A stretch of 64,000 nt of DNA from the NCBI RefSeq assembly GCF_947172395.1, contig NC_069110.1:3162001-3226000 (forward strand), given 5' to 3'. Both the position numbers and the translations under genes were made by a program. This document shows positions 1 to 10,273 of this stretch, in pieces; position 1 is the first letter of the stretch; every line of letters begins with the position of its first letter. Origin of the DNA: Bicyclus anynana. Its lineage: Eukaryota; Arthropoda; Insecta; Lepidoptera; Nymphalidae. The notes under the pieces are model-generated. The model did no database searches and was not told the DNA's origin. It saw only the letters and a list, made by a program, of their open reading frames with translations.

Positions 1-164
1 TCCATCACAGTCTTGGGAATCTTGTTATACCTTTACCTGTGGATGAGTTTATTGTTTTGTAACCTGAGCAAAAAGACTTTCTTTTTTGTCTTTTCAGTAA
101 ATATACAATCTTTGCTAAAGTCAATGTGTAGCGATTTTTTTACAAAGTTACCAAGTACCTTTTT

Positions 165-414
165 GACGGCCTCCATGGCGCAGGGGTATGTGCGAAGGAT
201 TTACAAGATGGAGATCCTGGGTTTGATTCCCGGCTGGGCCAATTGAGGTTTTCTTAACTGGCCAAGGTCTATTTTGTTACCACCCTACCGCCAAGCAATT
301 AAGCGTTCCGGTAAGATGTTGTGTAGAAACCAAAAGGGGTGTGAATTTTCATCCTCCTAACAAGTTAGCCCGCTTCCATCTTAGATTGCATCGTCAGTTA
401 CCAACAGGTGAATT
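165..414 (+). mobile_element. SINE-B copy, tRNA-derived
   Basis: Begins with the family head (gacggcctcc, then an A-box-like tggcgcagggg) followed by a B-box-like ggtttgattcc, then the family body through caagttagcccgcttcc. The 3' part is decayed and lacks the usual AAAGAATAAAA tail. An open frame runs through the head but is a by-product of the tRNA-like sequence. Confidence 0.8.
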
Positions 415-589
415 AAGTAAAAATATCAAGTATCCACTTTAATACAATCCACAAGTCTAAAAGAATAAATAGGATTCAGCGTAAAATATCATCTTTGAAA
501 ATTATGAATATTCGTTTTCGTTTCGCATCTGTCTTTTAATAGAGCAAATGCAAGCGTGGTGTTAATACTATACAAACTTGAGAGTCTGC

Positions 590-1190
590 ATTGTCACCGG
601 CTTGCCAGTGCGCGGGAAACCGTGTTTTTACCCGGGAAGTTGCTAACAACACACAGTCGGTGTACAAAAGTTTTAATTCTTAGCATTAATTACAGCGTCT
701 GTCGTATCTGCGAAGTCAAATATTAGTAAGCGCTGGTACTTATGCAAAACGACTAAGATTTTATTTGACTTCGGCGTAGTTTCGGCGCTTGTGACGATGT
801 AAGCAAGACAAACATGTTAATTATCGCCCCACAGCTTCCTCACCTCTTCTCCTGTCCCCCTTCACCCGCCCGCGCCCCTCCCGCCCTAACACTCCCAATT
901 ATTACGGCAGCGACCGGGCGCAATGACTGAATTATTTACTGCGAACTTTGTCGAACATAATATTTTGTTTTTAATTTAGAAGCACGCATGTAGAAATTAT
1001 AGCGGAGATATATTATTCACCGGGAAGGCTGTGCCAGGTATGATGTGGATAGAACGGGGTGAATAAATAATGACAAGTTCCGCATTACCCGTATAAAATA
1101 TTTACATCGCGCTCTTTATTTCAGCGGCGTTTCGGTAAACTTGCCGCGCACTAGCTATTTTTTTAAGCGTAGACACGCATATACTCGTAG
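590..1190. other. GC-richer non-repeat island, candidate regulatory DNA
   Basis: The flanks at 415-590 and 1190-1493 show nothing recognisable. This stretch is richer in G+C and CpG than its surroundings, matches none of the window's repeat families and has no useful open frame. It holds a C-rich tract near 840-890, several homeodomain-type ATTA cores and two small inverted repeats (711-721 with 763-773; about 1013-1021 with 1058-1066). A conserved non-coding element is inferred, not shown. Confidence 0.3.
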
Positions 1191-1493
1191 CTGGGATTTC
1201 ATTCAACTTAGAAGAGGTCTGGAAGAAATTAAATAGGTATGTGTCGTAAGAATTCCTTAAATCTCCCTTATCTCATGTTTCTATTAATGTATATTTTTGG
1301 TATTACTTATTTGTGTTCAAACATAACAATACTGCGTTTAGAAAGTGGAACTAAACTTATCAAACTTTAAAAGAGATCTTTCTCAGAGACTTGAAACATA
1401 AATTGTCGGTGCTTACTGTCATTAAATAATTGAAAAAGGCAAAAAAAATATTAAATTAAATTGGCTTCTCGAAGTACCTATTTCTATGAATCA

Positions 1494-1813
1494 ACATCAT
1501 CATCATCATTATCAACTCATATTTGGCTCACAGCTGGGCTCGTGTCTCCTCTCATAATAAGAGGGGTTAGGCCAATAGTCCACAACACAGGCCCAATGCG
1601 GATTGGCAGACTTCACACACACAGAGAATTAAGAGAATTCTCTGGTATGCAGGTTTCCTCACTATGTCTTCTTTCACCGTTTGAGACATGTGATATTTAA
1701 TTTCTTAAAATGCATATAACTGAAAAGTTGGAGGTGTATGTCCGAGACAGGATTCTAACCTACACCCTCCGGAATCGAAGTCAGAGGTCTATCCACAGCT
1801 CTGTGACACCTCT
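1494..1813 (-). mobile_element. SINE-A copy, near full length
   Basis: On the minus strand it runs from a decayed tRNA-like head (near 1810) to the 3' end at about 1510, with an ATG-repeat tail read here as catcatcatcat. The B box (ggattctaacc in reverse) is mutated. A 79-codon open frame across it is spurious. Confidence 0.85.
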
Positions 1814-2283
1814 TTGAATACGCCAGTATAATAAGTCTACATACAACAGTACAAAATGAAACGATAACATAATAGCTAACAATCCACATAACATATACGT
1901 ACGTACATAGCAGTCGAGAAAATTTTCTCTCGCATCTGTTTATAATTAATTTAGAACATTAATACTGAATTTTACGACTCAATGTCTATTGTTTTGTTTT
2001 CATACGTACGCTTTGAACGCGGCGCGCTATTATGTTTTGTTAAATTAAAATCAGTGCTCTGTTATTCCTATATTCCTTGAGAAATTGGCGGACGCGCTCG
2101 TCACTGCTTCATAATCAAATATAAACATCTTGCAATAACACATTACATTTCAAAAGTCGAATACAGAATAAAGGAAGACGTATTCAGTTTTCTTCTTTAA
2201 ATAAATATTAAATATTTCCATTTCTTACTTCTCAAAGTAAATATACGTGGTTTGAATTTCGATGTTCTTAATAAGAAGACTTT
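1814..2283. other. Unassigned AT-rich DNA
   Basis: No gene or repeat recognised. A short CpG-containing patch lies near 2005-2105. Confidence 0.5.
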
Positions 2284-2590
2284 TTATTATTTTACAAGTT
2301 AGCCCTTGACTAATCTCACGTGATGGTATGTGATGATGCAATCTAAGATGGAAGCGGGCGGGAGGAGGATGAAAATCCACACTCCTTTCGGTTTCTACAC
2401 GACATCATACCGGAACGCTAAATCGCTTGGTACGTCTTTACCGGTAGGGTAGTAACTAGGCACGGCCAAAGCCTCCCATCAGCCAGAACTGGACCAATTA
2501 AGAAAATCTCAATCGGCCCAGCCGGGAATCGACCCAGGACCTCCGAATTGTAAATCCACCGCGCATACCACTGCACCACGGAGGCCGTCA
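2284..2590 (-). mobile_element. SINE-B copy, near full length
   Basis: Head at about 2590 (gacggcctccgtgg on the minus strand), A box from ccactgcacca in reverse, B box degenerate (tcgacccagg side), poly-T side at 2284. The body carries the family's conserved block caagttagcccttgac. Confidence 0.85.
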
Positions 2591-2924
2591 AATACCCCTC
2601 CTAAACTATCCTCTGTAAGTCAAATGTGGAATTGGATAGGTAATGACTGTTTTGTATGAATTACTATCAAAAGTATTAAGTGACCCCATGGAATTTCATT
2701 CCTACAATGTGTCGTATTTTAAAGTATTACTTTGATCCAATCTTTATGGCTGGAATCTCAAATGAGATGTCCTGTTTCAGAAAAATGTTTAAAATCTCAT
2801 GGCATGCATTAATTACATATAAAGCTAGAGATGTATTAAATTTTAAAAACCATAGTTTACTCGAAGGTAGTACTTTAGTGAAACTGAGTCTGTGTGCTTA
2901 GTTTTAAACAAGTTTGTAAAATGG

Positions 2925-3125
2925 TGGTAAACAAAAAAAAACCTTGGCTGAGTTTGTTGTGGGCTCTTCTCGGACCAAGGCGCGTTTGGAACCCTCGTAA
3001 CTTTAGTTTAAGTTTTTGACTATTATTACCACCATTAAATTGAATTATGACATAATCTTGACTTTTCTAAAGTGCTTGTAAACTAAGCCTAATTGAAATA
3101 AATAAATTTTGACTTTGACTTTGAC
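2925..3125 (+). mobile_element. LINE 3' end (jockey/CR1-like family), tail TTTGAC repeats
   Basis: Shares the blocks ggctgagtttgtt, gctcttctcgga, cgcgtttggaa and aagtgcttgt with the copy at 15155-15345, and ends in short TTTGAC/CTTTGA tandem units typical of the variable 3' tail of 5'-truncated non-LTR retrotransposons. Only 3' UTR is left; the assignment to jockey/CR1-like elements rests on the related copy at 17.1 kb, which retains ORF C-terminal residues. Confidence 0.6.
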
Positions 3126-4970
3126 TTGAAACTAATAGCTTTTACAAAGAAATTAAACTCAACTAAAGTATTGCGAGCGGAGATAATAATCTAAGTTGGT
3201 TTAATTTCTTTCCTGTTACAGATAAGCCGGAGCAAGATAATTGATTTTACACAAAAAATCAACACCATCTTCGTTTTTTAATTGTGTTAGATGATGATTT
3301 TTTGTATCGGACATTGATTGAACTTATTAATAATTTATATAAATAAAAAATCAGCCAACATTAGAAAAAATTGCGAATGAAGGCCATTTTATTTTGGGAT
3401 TTGAAAATGGAGACTTAAGGTGCGTGACCACACTACAGCGATGTCGCAACGCATCTTTACATATTTATGGTGGGAAAGCAGCATTACAAGTTGTCAGCGT
3501 TTAATGCGAGCTGTCCTTCAAAACGTAATTGGTAGGGGTAAAATAAAAATAGAACAAAAAAAGTGAACAACGGAACGCGCTAAAGTTTAAGCGGCAACTA
3601 ATTAAAAAACAAAACGAAAAAGAAGCGCACTTGAGCGTGGGGGAACTGGCTTTCCCGAATTAAAACTCTTTCTTTTTCGCGCGCTTTCCCTTTCGTCCAG
3701 CTAATGAGGGTTAAGGACCTTCGTGTGTTATGACGCCATTTTGCTCTATTTACGAATCCGTATTGTTGTGATCACGGGCGGACCGTTTTTTGTCGGTCGG
3801 GAATTGCACAGGGATCCAGTCAACGTTTCGTTCGCGAGCAGAACACGTATTCGCCCTGTTACACTGCCTGACATTTTTTCCGAAAACATTTATCGCTTTA
3901 TTTTCTTTGCAACAATGTTAGAATTCCTTTTTCGCTGTCCAAACTCATTTAGGCGGCTTTATAATTTATTGAGTAACGAATATTTATAAGGGACGAAAGG
4001 TACCTTATAAATACAAAGTAGCTTAGGTTGTTGCAGATGAAATTGGATTGTTATACACTGTTAGCATTTGAAAGGAGTAATGTGTATTTTGTTTAACTGT
4101 TGTAAAATGACTTTCTAAAATTTTCAGTGAAATTTAAATGAAATGTTAATGTCCATTCCATATATTACCATAAAAAGAGAAAGTAGTATAGAAGTTAATC
4201 AACCCTCGCCAGTTTGGTAAAGGTAAACTAGCTTCTACATCTTCACACAGCTTTTAGTTGTATGATGATAATTTGTTATCCAATAGATTTATAAGTAAAA
4301 AAAAAATCAAAATCTCTTAGGTCCACGGCTAAGGGTCGTACTCAGTACTCAAAGCCAAAGATCATGTCGGATGGCTTCGATGGATTGCCTTACTTAATCT
4401 TAACATAATCTTTTATTTATTATCATAAGTTGGGTAAAACCCATTGGTATATTATTGTTGTACTCACTACTAACCTAGTCTTTACTAAACAAGGAAAAGC
4501 TAATATTTGTCATATTAAAAATTGATACATTTTTATTATACTTATTCTATAAAATTTATCTAAAATAATCTTCCAAATGTAAATGTTCTCGCGGCGCTCG
4601 AGTAGGTACACGTTTAGCATTATGGTCTCCCCTCCAATCAAGTGTAGACGAATAAACAAAATCAGTGCGTGTGTGAAAAGGGCCTAATATCGTGTGTTGT
4701 CAAAATCGTGACGAGAATCACAACTCACAAGGCATATTGTACTAAATAATTTCCAGCTCGTTTAGGGTTATGTCAAATTGAATGTGCAATTTTTTTGAAC
4801 CGAAGTTTATTAGTATTCAAAATTAAATTCAATTGTATTTTTACGGTAACTGGAAAGGTATTGCTTTTATTTTCAAAATTGAACATAATTTATTTACAGT
4901 AATTGGTAATTGGGTTCGATTTGGAGAGAATAGCTGACGATGTAATTTAAGGTAGGATGAGGAATAACGA
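3126..4970. other. Unassigned DNA with a GC-richer core
   Basis: No repeat of the families described here. A splice-acceptor-like tract ends at 3221 and an AATAAA follows at 3342 (see findings). From about 3420 to 3860 the sequence is GC-richer. The 88-codon frame at 3723-3989 has no recognisable domain. Confidence 0.4.
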
Positions 4971-5240
4971 GCCGTGATAGCCTAGTGGATATGACCTCTG
5001 CCTCCAATTCCGGAGGGTGTAGATTCCGGGGCATGCACCTCCAACTTTTCAGTTAAGTGCATTTTAAGAAATTAAATATCACGTGTCTCAAACGGTGAAT
5101 GAAAAACATCGTGAGGTAACCTGCATACCAGATAATTTTCTTAATTCTCTGCGTGTGTGAAGTCTGCCAATCCGCATTGGCCAGTGTGGTGGACTATTGG
5201 CCTAACCTCTCTCATTTTGAGACGAGACTCGAGCTCAGGA
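4971..5240 (+). mobile_element. SINE-A copy
   Basis: Starts gccgtgatagcctagtgg, so the A box is intact; the B-box region is damaged (gtagattccggggc). It ends in gactcgagctcagga without the ATG tail, so the 3' end is truncated or decayed. Confidence 0.85.
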
Positions 5241-5907
5241 TAAGTAAGTAACCCATAGCATAAAATTAGATTTTATGATTGCATATAATAAAGAAAGCTA
5301 CATTAAATATATTATAATTCACCGAATAAAAAAAAATATGTTTCAATATTTTTTTATTTAACTTAGAAAATGGACTACTTATGTAATCCACGCGACCATT
5401 CTCGTTACTTTTAGGTAGCTAAACTTAGGCTTTTTGCTTAGTTAGATAATTACGGATTATTAGTTTAGTTTTTTTTAATACACTCAACAAAATTAGTAAA
5501 GTTAATATATCAAAGAGCAACTCAAAAGTTTCACGGCAAAGAGTATTTATTCCGAAAGATGCGGGACGCGATAGCGCCCTGACTGTCTCAACAATGCTCT
5601 TGTTTACACTCCGCCCTACTTCCTTTGAACGCGCATGTGGGGCCGAGGAAACATAGAATAAACAGAACTTTCTCGTAATGTTTAATTAAATTAATCAGTC
5701 GGTTGATTAGTCGATGGTCAGGCGGTAAACAGGCGTCGCTTTGATCTCGGCTCTCACAATTGTTGTGTTGAGCGGCGCCGCCGGCTTCGGCCGGTTACTT
5801 TGAGGGACAAATGTATTCTATTATTGTTAATGCGCAACTTTTTTTAAATCATCAAGGCTAGTTCAACTGTATATAAAAATAGCTCGTTAATAAACTAGAT
5901 AGTACAA
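5241..5907. other. Unassigned DNA with GC-rich island near 5560-5800
   Basis: AT-rich to about 5550, then a CpG-rich block including gcggcgccgccggcttcggc near 5771-5790 and paired TTAATTAAATTAAT-like cores near 5682-5695. No repeat match and no meaningful reading frame. Confidence 0.4.
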
Positions 5908-6116
5908 TCCTACTAATATTATAAAGGCGCAAGTTTGTGTGTTCGTTCCTCTTTTACGCTGCGGCTACTGAAGCGATTTGGTTGAAATTTGGAATGGAAA
6001 TAGATTTTACTCTGGATTAACACATAGGCTTCTTTTCATCCCGGAAAAAACCATTGTTCCCGCGGGATTTGTGAAAAACTGAATTCGACGCGGACGAAGT
6101 CGCGGGTGTCCGCTAG
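5908..6116 (+). mobile_element. Short non-autonomous Helitron, complete ends
   Basis: Starts TCCTACTAATATTATAAA directly after an A (5907) and ends with a small GC hairpin (gcggac ... gtccgc) followed by CTAG, with T at 6117. Insertion between A and T without target duplication is the Helitron signature; this end sequence is the one described for the Lep1-type elements of Lepidoptera. It encodes nothing and would depend on Rep/helicase supplied elsewhere. Confidence 0.85.
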
Positions 6117-6184
6117 TAATAGAATAAATATGTAGATACTAAATACTGTCAAGTTATCATATGGTGATGATAATAACTTGTCAG

Positions 6185-6400
6185 TTAACTTATGTTAACG
6201 GCTTACCACTGGGCCAGGCGTTTCTTCTTCAAGGAGAGGGAGTAGGTACCCACCTCGTTGCCCCAATGCGGGTTGGCGGGTGATAATGTAGCGATCAATA
6301 TCAAGTGTTTATGATAGTGACCGGGACCGACGGCTTAACCTGCTGATCGAGGCTTTCTTCCCAACTCAAGGATGAGAATCTCTTAGAAGAAAGAAAAAGC
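6185..6400 (-). mobile_element. SINE-C remnant, 3' half
   Basis: Read on the minus strand it matches the SINE-C body (cccaatgcgggttggcggg block, accgggaccgacggcttaa block). The tRNA-like head is missing or unrecognisable. Confidence 0.5.
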
Positions 6401-6507
6401 ACAATATTTAATAGCCTGTCCTAGGAGTAAGTACTTACTTACTACCGTTAAAAAGCTTGTGCACGCCATCGCATATGAACATTCAAAGGTACCGCTTCAC
6501 TATTACT

Positions 6508-6643
6508 AATTCATAGACGTTGTAGGGGCACCCCCAGGGGACCATTTATTGGTTGTGTCGAATTCTCGAACGCATAGAGTTTAAATTCGACAATGAACGA
6601 AGTGAACGATCCCCTGGGGGCGCCCCCGTATCGTCTATGAATT
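6508..6643. mobile_element. Terminal-inverted-repeat MITE
   Basis: The two ends are inverted copies: aattcatagacg on the left pairs with cgtctatgaatt on the right, and the inner blocks around ggggcacccccaggggacc and gatcccctgggggcgcccc also pair. Total 136 bp, no coding capacity. Superfamily not assigned because the target duplication is not clear. Confidence 0.65.
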
Positions 6644-6696
6644 CCACTGTGAGATAATAGAAGGTTATCATGAAAGAGACACATTAGTATTCGCTA

Positions 6697-6760
6697 GATG
6701 ACATTTGTCAACTGATTTGATGTTTATGTTAATAGGTTAATAATAAAATATTGAATAGAC
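6697..6760 (+). mobile_element. MITE-2 fragment
   Basis: Carries the block tgatttgatgtttat followed by aataggttaataa that is shared with copies at 7779, 29600 and 48371. Confidence 0.5.
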
Positions 6761-6779
6761 CTGCAGTTTCGAATTCCCA

Positions 6780-6921
6780 TGTTTAGCTCAATTTTGAACA
6801 CGAGTCTCCTCTCAGTACTCAGCCAATTTAAAAATATAATAATGGACCAGAGTCCAGTAGGAAATGAAACCCAGGACCTTTTGGTTATGATGCAACGTCT
6901 CACTGCGCCTGAAAGGTTCAT
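6780..6921 (-). mobile_element. tRNA-derived SINE remnant, family unclear
   Basis: On the minus strand: an A-box-like ggcgcagtgag near 6905 and a B-box-like gggtttcattt near 6870. The body mixes SINE-A-like blocks (cgagtctcctctc). Confidence 0.4.
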
Positions 6922-7159
6922 AGTACTTCTGTATTAGATACAAGCATAACAATAGCAGTTGCGTTGTTTACTTAAAACATAATACTCATTGTAGGTGAGA
7001 CCGCCGATTGAGACCATGAGTTTACTGTTCAACAGGATAATGTTAATATTTTGTTTATCAATTCAAACATATAAATAAAATTGAATTGTTTGTCTGTGAT
7101 TTCAATATAACTGTGTTTTCTCAAGAGATATTAAAACACAATTAAGTTATTTTTTAATT

Positions 7160-7348
7160 TTTGTATGTCTGTCTGTTGGTCCGGGCTAATCTCGGAAACG
7201 GGTAAACCGATTTAAACGGGAGATTTCAGTGGAGATATAGGAGGTTATGGAGCACCATAAAGGCTACATTTTATCCCGCAAAATACATGTTTCCGTGGGA
7301 TTTGTGAAAACAGAATTTTACGTATACAAAGTGTCTTGCGTGCGCTAG
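7160..7348 (+). mobile_element. Helitron-like element, 3' end intact
   Basis: Ends gcgtgcgctag followed by T at 7349; upstream it has the body blocks taaaccgatttaaac and tttatcccgcaaaa of the same non-autonomous group. The 5' terminus is not recognisable. Confidence 0.6.
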
Positions 7349-7489
7349 TTTAAAATATAAAAACATTTGGGGTATATTAAGTTAAAATACTCGTAAGAAT
7401 TAGAATTACATATATTCACGTAGGTATATATTAAATTAATAGCTGTTTTTGAATGAATGAATGATATTTTAGGCTAAAACTCGAGGACG

Positions 7490-7660
7490 GGTTGATTTTT
7501 GTTTCTTTAATCTAATAGTCTGTATGTTTGTTTGGGCTAATTTTTATTGGTCTCTGGTTTTTATTGGCCAAACCAACCACCAACTTTACTGGAAGACGGA
7601 AGAGGATTTTGGGTAACATATAGGCTAATTATTATTAATATTGTGGGAAAAGATAAGAAA
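7490..7660 (+). mobile_element. Possible Helitron remnant
   Basis: Contains gtctgtatgtttgtttgggc and a later gggtaacatataggc block, as in Helitron bodies elsewhere in the window. No ends are recognisable. Confidence 0.35.
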
Positions 7661-7778
7661 AGCTAAATTTCAAGAGAGTCTGGCACTCTACTGTAAGAAA
7701 ATTATTAGCAATTACTATAAATCGTTTGACAAATTATCTTTACCGGTAGAGCAGTGAGCCACGACTGAGGTTAATCAT

Positions 7779-7940
7779 CAGCAGGCTAATTCACTAACTT
7801 TACGTATGCTAGTTGACATATATGAAATTGAGATGTATATATCCATGTAACAAATGTCATACTGCTGGATATCATTCAGTTGGTAGATGACATTTCTCAA
7901 TTGATTTGATGTTTATATTAATAATAAAATATTGTAAAAA
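7779..7940 (+). mobile_element. MITE-2 copy
   Basis: Shares gctaattcactaactt, tatgctagttgacatat and tgatttgatgtttatatt with the inverted copy at 29600-29762. Non-coding, about 160 bp. Confidence 0.55.
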
Positions 7941-8290
7941 AAGGTACTAAAAAGTTTCACTTATAGAGACTAGGTGGTGGTGTTGTGTGATTTGGTCACC
8001 CTACTAGTGCGGGCGGGCGTGTGGCAGACAGACGGCGCCTCGAATCTTTAATGTCCGCTAATAATAAATTTTGTTTAACATATAACTGTTGGACGGCGAA
8101 ACAAATGCATGAATAACGCACTGGGAGCATTAATTTGAGACGTCCCACTTGAGGGTATTCTTTTTTTTTCAGCATCGCGAGCTTTTGTTATGCGTCTCTC
8201 ACCCGGCTGCAATTAAATGGAACTGTTATAAAATGTATTCATTTCTATTAATGCTTTATGGCACTCTCATAGACACACTCATATAAAAGA
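7941..8290. other. Unassigned, GC-richer 7980-8220
   Basis: No repeat match. A pyrimidine run ending ttttttttcag at 8172 precedes a short open stretch (see findings). Confidence 0.35.
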
Positions 8291-8291
8291 A

Positions 8292-8500
8292 CTAGCGGAT
8301 GCTTGCGACTTCGTTCGCGACTTTTGATTTTTATTTAAAGAATATTTCTTTTTTTAAATATGACCAATATTCACGTTCCCCTAATCACTCGGAAAAGGTT
8401 GTTAGAAATGTTTACAACAATAGTGCAGCGGGAATTGAACCCACGACCTCTTGTCGTTGTTTCTTGTTGTTGTTGTTGTTGTTGAACTATTGAGGTTTTT
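8292..8500 (-). mobile_element. Helitron 3' end plus tRNA-like SINE remnant
   Basis: Position 8292 begins CTAGCGGATGC after an A, the reverse of a Helitron 3' end. From 8418 to 8432 lies a B-box-like sequence (ggttcaattcccgc on the minus strand), and 8461-8484 is a TTG microsatellite. I cannot tell whether the SINE lies in the Helitron or beside it. Confidence 0.5.
8461..8484. repeat. TTG microsatellite
   Basis: About six near-perfect TTG units after a more degenerate run. Confidence 0.8.
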
Positions 8501-8580
8501 GGAACTTTAAAAATGAAATATACAAGATTTTTGCGTAACTCCCAACTATTTGGAATCCTACTTGTTTTCGTTGATTATTA

Positions 8581-8958
8581 TTATCCAAATTGTATGGAAA
8601 TCGAGGATTCTTTTGCCCAATATGTACACTTATTGTCATTTAGTGACAGAAACCAACATTTTGTCCATTTATTAATTTTGAAAACAAAGAATTTTGTGTT
8701 ATCAGCAAATAGTGTGAATTGGAGATGCAATACATTCTGAAAATCAGTTAGGTAGAGAATGAACAATATTGGTCCTAGTGCAGCACCTTGAGGTACACCG
8801 TTGTGTACAGGGTAGACACTTGACACTTCATCACCAACCCCTACGCGGAATTTCCTACCACTTAGGAAGTCTGTTATCCAAAGTAGCATGAAGTTTTTAG
8901 TGATACAATATAATTGTGTAGAAATTAGGTAGTAATCAACCAGTTTCGTGTATTTCAT
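8581..8958 (-). pseudogene. LINE reverse transcriptase fragment (jockey/CR1-like)
   Basis: A 125-codon frame on the minus strand encodes part of a non-LTR retrotransposon reverse transcriptase. Near residues 27-37 is WITDFLSGRKF, near 53-66 is the palm motif GVPQGAALGPILF, and near 83-87 is FADNT where functional enzymes have F/YADD, so the second catalytic Asp is lost. After residue 95 the protein resumes with LSLNDNKC, implying an internal deletion of several dozen residues. Order and motifs fit the jockey/CR1/R1 group; the precise clade is uncertain. Dead by the active-site change and truncation. Confidence 0.85.
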
Positions 8959-9502
8959 TGTATTATTTGCTATGACGACGTGCGGAACCCTAATAAAATA
9001 CCGAGATATACAAATCGCCTTGCAATTTTCAAACCGATAACATATATTAGCATTAATCGTTTGCCTTCGTTAAAAAATATCGCAAACAAAGGCAGGAAAC
9101 GTCGGAAGAAAAAGGTATTTTAGGTTGGAATGCTATGCCCGTCATGTGGCGGCTTATTGTATAACCGGGGCCATGACTATGGCGAAAAAGCGGTTACTGT
9201 AACGGGCGATTAAATCAAACGATAGAGTTATTTAAACGCTTTGCAGCGTGGTTATAAATCGATACACATCTTTATACTCATATAAATTTCACTTTGTCAA
9301 AATATGTCGGTCGTGAAGTGCCACTTATTTGTCAATGACAGATTGTGAAGATGTTTTTCATGCATTCTTCAATAAATACCAGCTTAGATATTGACGTACC
9401 CACAGCAATCCAGTTGGGTCATTATATTGGCATGCCACAAGATAATGTTAAGTCGTAATTAATTACATTATTTAAAAGGTATTTATTTACACATTTTCAA
9501 AA
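8959..9502. other. Unassigned DNA
   Basis: No gene or repeat recognised. Confidence 0.5.
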
Positions 9503-9958
9503 GTGTTTAAAAAATTTTATTACATTGTTATAGTTGTTATTATACATATAATAATAATAATCTGTGAAAATAGCAGTGCATTGCTCTACTGGGACCGAAC
9601 GATTATCACTGACAGGTATATTGTAGCCAATAGACCTGATATAGTGCTAGTCGATCGGTCAGTGCGTCCTGCAATAATTGTTGATATTACTGTTCCACAT
9701 GACAATAATCTGGTTAAAGCCGAAAAGGAAAAAGTATCAAAATACTTGGACCTTGCTCACGAGATTACCGCCATGTGGAATGTTGAGTCAACTATTATTG
9801 TTCCGATAGTTGTTTCAGTCAATGGTCTTATAGCGAAAAGCTTCGACCAACACCTTAAGAAGCTTTCACTTAACTGTTGGATCAAGAGTCGGATACAAAA
9901 GGCAGTGATTCTTGAGACGGCGCGTATTGTGAGGAGGTTCCTCACTCTGGAGCCCTGA
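9503..9958 (+). CDS. LINE C-terminal ORF with R2/R4-type endonuclease motif (5' truncated)
   Basis: A 151-codon open frame. Residues 1-26 are low-complexity (Ile/Tyr-rich) and probably come from flanking DNA read in frame; element homology appears to start near residue 27 (about 9581). Residues 45-46 are Pro-Asp, followed after 14 residues by Asp61, giving the PD-X(12-14)-D core of the restriction-like endonuclease carried at the C-terminus of R2/R4/Dong-type LINEs, with a downstream EKVSKYLDL block supplying a Lys. The C-terminus ends in ARIVRRFLTLEP and a TGA. In a full element this domain cuts the target DNA; here the RT is absent, so the fragment is not autonomous. No start codon of a real gene is implied. 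The absence of stops over about 125 codons suggests a recent insertion. Confidence 0.75.
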   Translation: MFKKFYYIVIVVIIHIIIIICENSSALLYWDRTIITDRYIVANRPDIVLVDRSVRPAIIVDITVPHDNNLVKAEKEKVSKYLDLAHEITAMWNVESTIIVPIVVSVNGLIAKSFDQHLKKLSLNCWIKSRIQKAVILETARIVRRFLTLEP

Positions 9959-10095
9959 CCACCGGTTGCTTGGGCACTCAAATGTCCCGCAGCGGGAGGG
10001 TGAATTTTTTTTATAAATTTTTAATAATGTTTTGTATTTTATACTTATATTGTTAAAAATTTAAAAAAAAAGAAGTAATAAATAAATGAGAGATA
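9575..10095 (+). mobile_element. 5'-truncated RLE-type LINE
   Basis: Comprises the endonuclease-domain frame plus a 3' UTR (gggcactcaaatgtcccgca then an A/T-rich tail with AATAAA near 10078). The upstream boundary lies where ORF homology begins, around 9575; a clear target duplication was not found. Confidence 0.65.
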
Positions 10096-10206
10096 CAATG
10101 TGTATCTGTTACACTTATTCTATTAGCCGGTCCCACCGCCGAAAAAAAGTCAAGTGGTGCATTGATTTGTTGTTTTGTAGTAACTCAGATGTAACAAATT
10201 TTCCGT

Positions 10207-10273
10207 AAGCCCTCATTCGCACGAGAGTTTTTTTTAACAGACGTTAAAAAAGCTCTCGTGCGAATGTAGGCTT
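10207..10273. mobile_element. Small palindromic MITE or foldback
   Basis: cattcgcacgagag and ctctcgtgcgaatg are perfect inverted copies, continued by t/a runs and aac...gtt, with outer aagcc...ggctt also pairing. The whole folds into one long stem with a 4-nt loop. Confidence 0.6.
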
